A DNA stretch of 5,314 nucleotides, from assembly GCA_002340515.1 (NCBI GenBank), contig DDMF01000010.1, positions 5,414 to 10,727 of the forward strand. Direction: 5' to 3'. Position numbers and translations under genes: made by a program. Of the stretch, positions 1 to 4,274 are shown one piece after another. Numbering within the stretch: position 1 is the first letter of the stretch; the number at the start of each line of letters is the position of its first letter. Source of the DNA: Rhodobacteraceae bacterium UBA2553. Lineage in GTDB: Bacteria; Pseudomonadota; Alphaproteobacteria; Rhodobacterales; Rhodobacteraceae. A model generated the notes under the pieces. That model saw nothing but the letters and a program-made list of their open reading frames with translations. It was not told where the DNA came from and searched no databases.

Positions 1-57
1 CCATTGGTTGGTGTTCCGCATCGTCTCCATCCAGTCATAAGTCGCCATGTAACGCAT
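1..57 (-). CDS. phaZ: N-terminal fragment of a gene divergent from phaC, probably PHA depolymerase PhaZ
   Basis: Partial: only the first 19 codons are inside the window and the rest lies to the left. Read on the minus strand from the ATG at 57-55, the frame gives MRYMATYDWMETMRNTNQW with no stop. The start at 57 is preferred because an AAAGGG ribosome-binding site (minus strand, about 65-70) lies 7 nt upstream. A second in-frame ATG at 48-46 would sit about 16 nt from it. In Rhodobacterales an intracellular PHA depolymerase gene commonly diverges from phaC, and such proteins start with a similar short Met/Thr/Tyr-rich leader. The call is therefore inferred from position and general resemblance. 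No catalytic domain is visible. If correct, the protein hydrolyses intracellular PHA granules when carbon is needed, and it shares a 124-bp regulatory region with phaC. A weak divergent promoter (TTGCAA at 117-122, then AACTAT at 94-99 on the minus strand) is possible but unconvincing. Confidence 0.6.
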   Translation of the reverse strand, partial: MRYMATYDWMETMRNTNQW

Positions 58-75
58 GCAATTACCCTTTGCTTT

Positions 76-104
76 TTCAAACCAACCTACCGCATAGTTA
101 TAAA
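76..104 (+). promoter_or_regulatory. Putative phaC promoter (-35 TTCAAA, -10 TATAAA)
   Basis: TTCAAA at 76-81 (4/6 to TTGACA) and TATAAA at 99-104 (5/6 to TATAAT) are separated by exactly 17 bp. This predicts a transcript start near 111 and a leader of about 70 nt. Both PhaR-type operators (125-135 and 145-156) would lie just downstream of the start, a position suited to repression by a roadblock or by hindering polymerase escape. Alternative -35 hexamers such as TTGCTT at 69-74 fit less well. The promoter is predicted only from hexamers and spacing. Confidence 0.5.
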
Positions 105-121
105 CATATGCTGTTTTTGCA

Positions 122-156
122 ATGCTGCATCGCAGATAAAAATGCTGCACGTGCAA
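122..156. promoter_or_regulatory. Tandem PhaR-type operators upstream of phaC
   Basis: Two TGC-rich inverted repeats lie about 20 bp apart centre to centre, close to two helical turns. The first, 125-135, is CTGC-ATC-GCAG, an exact match to the CTGC-N3-GCAG consensus I recall for PhaR of Paracoccus and Rhodobacter. The second, 145-156, is CTGC-ACGT-GCAA, an N4 version with one mismatched end base whose core TGCACGTGCA is a perfect 10-bp palindrome. Both begin with the octamer ATGCTGCA (122-129 and 142-149). They lie between the predicted phaC start site and the ribosome-binding site, and could also affect the divergent gene. Binding is inferred from the motif and from phaR being encoded nearby. 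Confidence 0.72.
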
Positions 157-181
157 AATAAGATAGAGGGGAAATTACTTT

Positions 182-1972
182 ATGACAACCAGCCAAAAAA
201 ATCAGGGCCATGAGTTGAATGAGTTAAATCAAAATCTAGCCAAGATTGAGGAGTTGTCCGCGCGATTAACCAATATTGTGGCCGGGAAGAAAACCGTTAG
301 GCAAAGCCTGCAGGGCCCCGGTCAGGAATTTTATGCCAAGGCGGTTGCTGCCTGCTGGAATGATATGCTGGCAAATCCGGCCAAAATCATCGAACAACAG
401 GTCGCGTTTTGGGGCAAAAGCCTGCAGCACGCGATGGAAGCTCAGCAAGCCCTCTCAGGCGGGGAGCTTGTGGCCCCCGAGGATCACACCCCAAAAGACC
501 GGCGGTTTTCGAACCCACTTTGGGAGACGCATCCCTATTACAACTATCTCAAACAGCAATATTTGATCACCTCTGAAGCGATGGAAAAAACGCTGTCGGA
601 TGTGGATGGGCTGGACGAGCGCGACAAGCAAAAGCTCGGGTTTTTCACCCGCCAGATGATCGATATGATGAGCCCGACAAACTATCTTGCGACCAATCCA
701 GACGCGATGGAGCGGGCGATAGAAACCGAGGGGCAATCTTTGGTGGATGGGTTGGAAAATCTGGTTCGTGATCTGGAAAGCAATGATGGCGAACTGGTGG
801 TTAAGCTGGTGGATGAAAGCGCCTTTGAGGTGGGGGGGAATATTGCGACCACTGAAGGATCGGTCATTTATCGCAACCGGATGTTGGAGTTGATTCAATA
901 CAAACCCACCACGGAAAAGGTTCACGCCCGACCATTGATTATTTTTCCACCCTGGATCAACAAATTTTATATCCTTGATCTAAAAGAACAAAATAGCCTG
1001 ATTAAATGGATTGTGGATCAGGGATACACATTGTTTGTGGTGAGCTGGGTCAATCCGGACGCCAGTTATGCCGAGGTTGGGTTGGGGGAGTATATCGAAG
1101 AGGGGTATTTGGCAGCGATCAATGAGGTCAAAGCCATCACCGGCCAGAAGAAGGTGAATGTGGTTGGCTATTGCATTGCGGGAACCACGCTGTCGCTGGC
1201 GCTGTCTTTGATGAAAAAGCGCGGTGATACCTCGGTGAACTCTGCCACATTTTTCACCACACTCACAGATTTTTCCGATCAGGGCGAAGTGGGGGTTTTC
1301 CTTGATGACGATTTTGTCAGTGGCATCGAAGAAGAAGTAAATGAGACGGGCTATCTTAGCAGTTTCTTCATGTCGCGGACGTTCTCCTACATGCGTTCGA
1401 ATGATCTGGTTTATGGGCCAGCGATCAACAGCTATATGCTGGGCAAGACCCCTCCCGCGTTTGATCTGCTGTATTGGAACGGGGACGGCACCAATTTGCC
1501 CGCTAAAATGACGGTCGAATATTTGCGTGGGCTGTGCCAGGGCGATCAATTTGCGCGGGGCGACTTTGAGCTGCTGAACGAACATCTGTCAATTGCGGAT
1601 GTTGAGGTGCCGATTTGTGCCATTGCCTGCGAGACCGATCACATTGCCGCATGGAAGTCGTCGTATAATGGGATGCGTAAGATGGGGTCAAAAGACCGTA
1701 CCTTTATCCTGTCGGAAAGCGGCCATATTGCGGGGATCGTCAACCCACCCTCAAAAAAGAAATATGGGCACTATACCAATGAGAATTGGCCGGAAGCGTC
1801 AGCAGATTGGTTGCAAGGTGCTGATTTTCATCAAGGGTCATGGTGGGGACGATGGGATAAATGGCTGTCTGGGAAGTCAGGCAAAAAAGTCGAGGCGCGC
1901 GAGGTGGGTGATTCGACCCATATGCCGCTTGCGCCCGCACCTGGAACCTATGTGTTAGCCAAAAAATCCTGA
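182..1972 (+). CDS. phaC: Class I polyhydroxyalkanoate synthase PhaC
   Basis: Polymerises (R)-3-hydroxyacyl-CoA, mainly 3-hydroxybutyryl-CoA, into PHA at the granule surface with release of CoA. The product is 596 aa, normal for class I synthases (about 560-620). Residues 1-100 are the variable N-terminal part. From about 100 the conserved PhaC_N region follows, with the signature RQMIDMMSPTNYLATNP at 157-173, then an alpha/beta-hydrolase core. The nucleophile is Cys331 in the lipase-box-like GYCIAG (329-334). By alignment to the Cupriavidus enzyme, Asp486 (ETDHIAAW) and His515 (SGHIAGIVNPP) complete the triad. The conserved WNGDGTNLP is at 432-440 and the C-terminal PLAPAPGTYV motif is present. 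The ATG at 182 is chosen because GAGGGGA (166-172) lies 9 nt upstream. Two PhaR-type operators precede the gene, and phaP and phaR follow. No PhaE subunit gene is seen, consistent with class I. The gene is intact, and no truncation or missing catalytic residue was found. Confidence 0.96.
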   Translation: MTTSQKNQGHELNELNQNLAKIEELSARLTNIVAGKKTVRQSLQGPGQEFYAKAVAACWNDMLANPAKIIEQQVAFWGKSLQHAMEAQQALSGGELVAPEDHTPKDRRFSNPLWETHPYYNYLKQQYLITSEAMEKTLSDVDGLDERDKQKLGFFTRQMIDMMSPTNYLATNPDAMERAIETEGQSLVDGLENLVRDLESNDGELVVKLVDESAFEVGGNIATTEGSVIYRNRMLELIQYKPTTEKVHARPLIIFPPWINKFYILDLKEQNSLIKWIVDQGYTLFVVSWVNPDASYAEVGLGEYIEEGYLAAINEVKAITGQKKVNVVGYCIAGTTLSLALSLMKKRGDTSVNSATFFTTLTDFSDQGEVGVFLDDDFVSGIEEEVNETGYLSSFFMSRTFSYMRSNDLVYGPAINSYMLGKTPPAFDLLYWNGDGTNLPAKMTVEYLRGLCQGDQFARGDFELLNEHLSIADVEVPICAIACETDHIAAWKSSYNGMRKMGSKDRTFILSESGHIAGIVNPPSKKKYGHYTNENWPEASADWLQGADFHQGSWWGRWDKWLSGKSGKKVEAREVGDSTHMPLAPAPGTYVLAKKS

Positions 1973-1994
1973 CAAGATCCATAAAGCCATGGGT

Positions 1995-2029
1995 TGAGTG
2001 GCCACAACTCACTGAAATTTCCGAGTTTT
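1995..2029 (+). repeat. Weak overlapping hairpins after phaC
   Basis: Two competing small stems share the same arm. TGAGT (1995-1999) can pair with ACTCA (2007-2011), and AACTC (2006-2010) can pair with GAGTT (2023-2027), the latter followed by only two more T. The 8-bp palindromes GTGGCCAC (1998-2005) and GAAATTTC (2014-2021) are embedded. This is the only candidate for a phaC transcript end before phaP, but the stems are short and AT-rich, so it is at best a leaky terminator or a processing site. Confidence 0.25.
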
Positions 2030-2040
2030 AAAATTGTTAC

Positions 2041-2080
2041 ATGCTGCAGCGCAGAAAAAACTTGATTTACTGCACTGCAG
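2041..2080. promoter_or_regulatory. Tandem PhaR-type operators upstream of phaP
   Basis: Two exact matches to CTGC-N3-GCAG: 2044-2054 (spacer AGC) and 2070-2080 (spacer ACT; the 11 bp CTGCA-C-TGCAG are fully symmetrical). The first is preceded by AT, giving the octamer ATGCTGCA (2041-2048). The same octamer appears inverted at 2076-2083 (TGCAGCAT). Centres are 26 bp apart, about 2.5 helical turns. A further GCAG-AC-GCAG direct repeat lies at 2095-2104. The second operator falls inside the spacer of the predicted phaP promoter. This fits the known PhaR role of repressing phasin synthesis until granules are present. Confidence 0.78.
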
Positions 2081-2090
2081 CATGCATATT
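2062..2090 (+). promoter_or_regulatory. Putative phaP promoter (-35 TTGATT, -10 CATATT)
   Basis: TTGATT (2062-2067, 4/6) and CATATT (2085-2090, 4/6) are 17 bp apart, predicting a start near 2097 and a leader of about 60 nt. An exact PhaR-type operator (2070-2080) occupies the spacer, so bound repressor would exclude RNA polymerase. The hexamers are individually modest. Support comes from the spacing and the operator overlap. Confidence 0.45.
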
Positions 2091-2122
2091 GTTTGCAGAC
2101 GCAGAAACAAGGGCGCTCCAAA

Positions 2123-2136
2123 CCTGACTGTTCAGG
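2123..2136 (+). repeat. Small hairpin in the phaP leader
   Basis: CCTGA (2123-2127) and TCAGG (2132-2136) form a 5-bp stem around a CTGT tetraloop, 13 nt before the phaP ribosome-binding site. It lacks a T-tract, so it is not a terminator. It might stabilise the leader of an abundant mRNA, or be chance. Confidence 0.3.
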
Positions 2137-2160
2137 CCCGCCCATACTCGGAGAAGACCA

Positions 2161-2604
2161 ATGGCTAATGCACAAGACTATTCAAAAATGATCCAAGACA
2201 TGATGGGCGCATTCCCAGTAGACATGTCTGCCGCACAAGACGTTTTCAAAAACCAAGCCGCTTTGAGCGAGAAGTTTTCGAAAGTGGCTCTTCAAGCTGC
2301 TGATAAATCGGCTGAGATTTCGACCAAATGGACCAAAGAAACCTTGGCCAAACTGGGCGACGTATCGGCCGCTAAAGAAGAAGCTGCTGATTACTCAAAA
2401 GCGATGACCGATTTTGCATCGGCTCAAGCTGAGCTGGCTGCTGAAAACATGGCTGCTTTCGCAGAAGTTGCAAAGCGCGTTCAGTCTGAAACCGTTGAGT
2501 TGATGATGGCTGCTGGCAAAGATCTGGGCGAAGAAGCTCAGGCTGCTGTTAAAAAAGCAACTGACGATGTTGCTAAAGCCGCCAAAAAAGCGACTACAAA
2601 ATAA
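2161..2604 (+). CDS. phaP: Phasin, PHA granule-associated protein PhaP
   Basis: Small amphipathic structural protein that coats PHA granules and limits their coalescence. The product is 147 aa, typical of the alphaproteobacterial phasins (phasin_2-type). It is almost entirely predicted helix, with 36 Ala of 147 residues, no Cys, and no signal peptide or transmembrane span. The N-terminal 25 residues carry a Met/Phe-rich hydrophobic face (MIQDMMGAFPVDM, 10-22). Residues 28-125 are heptad-like helix. The tail 131-147 is Lys/Ala rich (KKATDDVAKAAKKATTK). GGAGAA (2150-2155) lies 5 nt before the ATG. Ala codons are unusual: 21 of 36 are GCT, whereas phaC favours GCG/GCC, a bias expected of a very highly expressed gene. 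The gene has its own promoter with two PhaR-type operators and ends in a strong terminator. Family recognition rests on composition, size and context rather than on a strict motif. Confidence 0.92.
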   Translation: MANAQDYSKMIQDMMGAFPVDMSAAQDVFKNQAALSEKFSKVALQAADKSAEISTKWTKETLAKLGDVSAAKEEAADYSKAMTDFASAQAELAAENMAAFAEVAKRVQSETVELMMAAGKDLGEEAQAAVKKATDDVAKAAKKATTK

Positions 2605-2619
2605 TCTAGGGTTTGATTG

Positions 2620-2638
2620 CCGGTCCCCTCCCGACCGG
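2620..2638 (+). repeat. GC-rich hairpin downstream of phaP
   Basis: CCGGTC (2620-2625) pairs perfectly with GACCGG (2633-2638) around a 7-nt C-rich loop. It begins 16 nt after the phaP stop and has no T-tract. Together with the terminator 10 nt further on, it could protect the 3' end of an abundant phaP mRNA. Confidence 0.45.
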
Positions 2639-2647
2639 TCCTCCCTG

Positions 2648-2678
2648 AAAGGACGAGCATCTGCTCGTCCTTTTTTTT
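2648..2678 (+). terminator. Rho-independent terminator of phaP
   Basis: GGACGAGCA (2651-2659) and TGCTCGTCC (2662-2670) are perfectly complementary. AAA before and TTT after extend the pairing to 12 bp around a tight loop (ATCT if the last pair opens). Eight consecutive T (2671-2678) follow. This is a textbook intrinsic terminator and separates phaP from phaR. Confidence 0.93.
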
Positions 2679-2694
2679 CGTTTGATCAAATGCC

Positions 2695-2724
2695 TTGCCA
2701 ATATGGGGCGCGCTGGAATAGGAT
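2695..2724 (+). promoter_or_regulatory. Putative phaR promoter (-35 TTGCCA, -10 TAGGAT)
   Basis: TTGCCA (2695-2700, 5/6) and TAGGAT (2719-2724, 4/6) are 18 bp apart, predicting a start near 2731. The promoter lies just after the phaP terminator, consistent with phaR being a separate transcription unit. A PhaR-type site (2726-2736) covers the predicted start. Confidence 0.45.
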
Positions 2725-2725
2725 T

Positions 2726-2736
2726 TTGCAGTGCAG
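2726..2736. promoter_or_regulatory. PhaR-type operator upstream of phaR (autoregulation)
   Basis: TTGC-AGT-GCAG matches CTGC-N3-GCAG at 7 of 8 fixed positions. The following bases continue as TGCAGCAA (2732-2739), close to the TGCAGCAT found inverted at the phaP operator. Its position over the predicted transcript start suggests that PhaR represses its own gene. It is weaker than the phaC and phaP sites, which could allow some PhaR synthesis even when the other genes are shut off. Confidence 0.6.
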
Positions 2737-2751
2737 CAATCAAATTTGCTG
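2734..2751 (+). repeat. Inverted repeat immediately before the phaR ribosome-binding site
   Basis: CAGCAA (2734-2739) and TTGCTG (2746-2751) are perfect inverse complements separated by TCAAAT. The right arm ends one base before the GGGGAGGA ribosome-binding site (2753-2760), and the left arm overlaps the operator. In DNA it could be a second, wider-spaced repressor site. In RNA it could be a small hairpin abutting the ribosome site. Confidence 0.4.
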
Positions 2752-2763
2752 TGGGGAGGAATA

Positions 2764-3327
2764 ATGGCTCAAAAAGAAGAAACACTTCTGATCAAACGTT
2801 ACGCAAGTCGGCGACTGTATAACACAGAAACATCCGATTACGTGACGCTGGATGATATTGCAGGTTTCATCCGTGGTGGACGCGAAGTTCAGATCATTGA
2901 TCTGAAATCTGGTGATGATCTGACACGGCAATATCTACTTCAAATCATTGCGGAACATGAAAGCCGCGGCGAAAATGTGCTGCCCGTGGATGTCTTGACC
3001 GATCTCGTAAGGTCCTATTCGACGCAAGCCCAAAGCGTTGTACCGCAATTTTTGGCGGCCAGTTTTGAAATGCTGCGTGATGGCCAGTCAAAAATGATGG
3101 AAAATCTTGGCACAATGGGGCCAGGCATTCCCGCCATTCCCGGATTGGAGGCAATGCAGGCGCAGCAAGAAGCGTTTTTAAAAGCTATGATGGGTGGATT
3201 TTCAGGCGGGGCGTCGCCGCAAGGTGATGCGACTTCGGGCGATGAGACAGCCACAAAAGAAGAAGAGTTGGACGAGATTAAAAAGCAACTTGCCGCCCTT
3301 CAGGCCAAATTGTCGGGGCTGGGGTAA
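2764..3327 (+). CDS. phaR: PHA synthesis repressor PhaR
   Basis: DNA- and PHA-binding repressor. In the absence of polymer it binds TGC-rich operators before pha genes, and nascent granules titrate it away, which releases phasin synthesis. The product is 187 aa, normal for the family. The N-terminal PHB_acc_N DNA-binding domain spans about 8-68 and contains the hallmark IKRYASRRLYNTETSDYVTLDD (10-31). The PHB_acc region follows (about 76-116), then a Gly/Pro/Met-rich stretch (117-158) and a charged coiled-coil tail (166-185). The ATG at 2764 is chosen over an in-frame ATG at 2731, because GGGGAGGA (2753-2760) lies directly before it, homology to the family starts right after it, and the upstream ATG falls in the operator with no ribosome-binding site. 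The gene has a predicted promoter with an operator-like site, suggesting autoregulation. It converges on lexA. Confidence 0.95.
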   Translation: MAQKEETLLIKRYASRRLYNTETSDYVTLDDIAGFIRGGREVQIIDLKSGDDLTRQYLLQIIAEHESRGENVLPVDVLTDLVRSYSTQAQSVVPQFLAASFEMLRDGQSKMMENLGTMGPGIPAIPGLEAMQAQQEAFLKAMMGGFSGGASPQGDATSGDETATKEEELDEIKKQLAALQAKLSGLG

Positions 3328-3330
3328 TCT

Positions 3331-3347
3331 TTAAGTCTCAGACCTAA
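3331..3347. repeat. Near-perfect 17-bp palindrome after the phaR stop
   Basis: TTAAGTCT-C-AGACCTAA has 7 of 8 arm positions paired around a single central C and begins 3 nt after the phaR stop codon. With a one-base centre it would fold poorly as RNA, so a protein-binding site or chance is more likely than a hairpin. Confidence 0.35.
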
Positions 3348-3359
3348 GAGATATGCGAG

Positions 3360-3387
3360 AAAAAGGGAGGCCGCTGCCTCCCTTTTT
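3360..3387. terminator. Bidirectional terminator shared by phaR and lexA
   Basis: GGGAGGC (3365-3371) and GCCTCCC (3376-3382) form a perfect 7-bp GC-rich stem with a CGCT loop. A5 (3360-3364) precedes it and T5 (3383-3387) follows, so each strand has a hairpin plus T-tract. It lies 32 nt after the phaR stop and 22 nt after the lexA stop on the other strand. One element can therefore end both convergent transcripts. Confidence 0.92.
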
Positions 3388-3409
3388 GCTTAAACCCTAG
3401 TGGATCTGA

Positions 3410-4108
3410 TCAATAGGTGCGGATCAGCCCCACCAGTTTACCTTGAACTTTGACAGAACCTTCCGGCAGGATCCGCGTTTCATAGGCGGTGTTGGCGGCC
3501 TCAAGGGCAATCATTCCACCTGTTTTGCGAAACCGTTTCAGCGTGGCTTCATAGCCATCCACTTGCGCAACAACAATGTCACCATTGTCGGCGTGGCTGG
3601 TTTCACGGATCACCACCACATCCCCACTGTTGATGCCCGCGTCGATCATACTGTCGCCCTTGACCTCAAGCGCGTAATGCCGCCCGCCTGATCCCAGCAT
3701 ATTGTCTGGCACCGAGATATGTTGCGCCTCATCCGAGATCGCTTCAATTGGTTCACCCGCAGCAATGCGGCCCAGCAAAGGCAGGTCACTGATGCCGCGC
3801 CCCTCAAGCGGGATGGCGGTCTTTGGTGTTTTTTCCGGGCGACTGCCTTCGATCACTTTGGGCTCAAACCCGCTGCGACCCCCAGATTCCATCGTTTCCG
3901 GTAGTTTCACAATTTCAATGGCCCGCGCGCGATGGGCAAGGCGGCGGATAAACCCACGTTCTTCAAGCGCAGTGATCAACCGGTGAATGCCAGATTTTGA
4001 TCGTAGGTCCAGTGCCTCTTTCATTTCATCAAAACTGGGTGGAACCCCATCGCGCTGAATGCGCTTGTGGATGAAACTCAGCAATTCCAACTGTTTACGG
4101 GTCAGCAT
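3410..4108 (-). CDS. lexA: LexA, SOS-response repressor and self-cleaving protease
   Basis: Represses DNA-damage genes. RecA filaments on single-stranded DNA trigger its self-cleavage. The product is 232 aa; alphaproteobacterial LexA proteins are usually about 220-240. The N-terminal winged helix-turn-helix spans about 1-68 (MLTRKQLELLSFIHKR; PPSFDEMKEAL 23-33; SGIHRLITALEERGFIRR 39-56). A linker follows (about 70-108), then the S24 peptidase-like domain. The cleavage site is Ala117-Gly118 in GRIAAGEP. The catalytic dyad is Ser153 (VKGDSMIDAG) and Lys191 (EATLKRF). The ATG at 4108 has a near-ideal AGGTGA/GGAGG ribosome-binding site (minus strand, 4115-4122) 6 nt away. The promoter carries two overlapping SOS boxes, so it is probably autoregulated. 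moeA lies upstream on the same strand, as I recall for many Rhodobacterales. Confidence 0.97.
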   Translation of the reverse strand: MLTRKQLELLSFIHKRIQRDGVPPSFDEMKEALDLRSKSGIHRLITALEERGFIRRLAHRARAIEIVKLPETMESGGRSGFEPKVIEGSRPEKTPKTAIPLEGRGISDLPLLGRIAAGEPIEAISDEAQHISVPDNMLGSGGRHYALEVKGDSMIDAGINSGDVVVIRETSHADNGDIVVAQVDGYEATLKRFRKTGGMIALEAANTAYETRILPEGSVKVQGKLVGLIRTY

Positions 4109-4144
4109 CTGCTTTCACCTCCGTGTTGCACTGGCATTTGTTGA

Positions 4145-4185
4145 CATGGGATACATCCCATGAGTCCGCCGGATAATCCCCGGCG
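4145..4185 (-). repeat. Two hairpin-forming repeats in the lexA leader
   Basis: In the predicted lexA 5' leader two perfect inverted repeats follow each other. CGCCGG (4167-4172) pairs with CCGGCG (4180-4185) around 7 nt. CATGGGAT (4145-4152) pairs with ATCCCATG (4155-4162) around 2 nt, or 6 bp with a 6-nt loop in RNA. The 18-bp repeat CATGGGATACATCCCATG also has the form of a dimeric protein operator. Neither has a T-tract, so they are not terminators. The ribosome-binding site (4115-4122) stays outside both. Confidence 0.5.
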
Positions 4186-4210
4186 TTCAAGGTCTGTTCT
4201 ACCCATGTTC
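4185..4210. promoter_or_regulatory. Two overlapping LexA (SOS) boxes upstream of lexA
   Basis: Three GTTC half-sites at 4185-4188, 4196-4199 and 4207-4210 are spaced by exactly 7 bp, giving GTTC-N7-GTTC-N7-GTTC. Each neighbouring pair is a full match to the alphaproteobacterial direct-repeat LexA box GTTC-N7-GTTC (4185-4199 and 4196-4210). They share the middle half-site, which coincides with the -10 element of the lexA promoter. This indicates autorepression. The motif is established for Rhodobacter and related genera, and its identity here is seen directly. Confidence 0.88.
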
Positions 4211-4224
4211 TCTTTTTGTGTCAA
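4196..4224 (-). promoter_or_regulatory. lexA promoter (-35 TTGACA, -10 TAGAAC)
   Basis: On the minus strand a perfect -35 TTGACA (4219-4224) and a -10 TAGAAC (4196-4201, 4/6) are 17 bp apart. This predicts a start near 4189 and a leader of about 80 nt. The right-hand SOS box spans the -10 and part of the spacer, and the left-hand one covers the predicted start. So lexA can be transcribed independently of moeA. Confidence 0.75.
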
Positions 4225-4274
4225 CTGAGAGTAAAGTTTTGGTAAAGGGGCCGTTCCGCGGTTTCACGGGGGCA

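Noticed and set aside
4..213. Plus-strand open frame of 69 codons across the phaC upstream region
   Set aside because: It has no ribosome-binding site, overlaps the promoter, the operators and the phaC start, and has an unnatural composition rich in Cys, His and Ile. The opposite-strand frame at 1-57 has better signals.
302..430. CTGCAG-containing stretches inside phaC as further PhaR operators
   Set aside because: They lack the CTGC-N3-GCAG arrangement and are explained by coding sequence.
455..1691. Several minus-strand open frames inside phaC
   Set aside because: They are antisense shadows of a well-recognised gene, with no ribosome-binding sites and His/Arg/Pro-rich compositions typical of reversed coding sequence.
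2681..2690. TTTGATCAAA palindrome as an FNR/FnrL box
   Set aside because: FNR-type boxes need TTGAT-N4-ATCAA. Here the halves overlap without the spacer, so it is only a short chance palindrome.
2731..2763. Upstream in-frame ATG as the phaR start, adding 11 residues
   Set aside because: It lies inside the operator at the predicted transcript start with no ribosome-binding site. The ATG at 2764 has GGGGAGGA directly before it and starts the family homology.
2567..2764. Plus-strand open frame overlapping the phaP end and the phaP-phaR gap
   Set aside because: It reads straight through the phaP terminator hairpin and the phaR promoter and lacks a ribosome-binding site.
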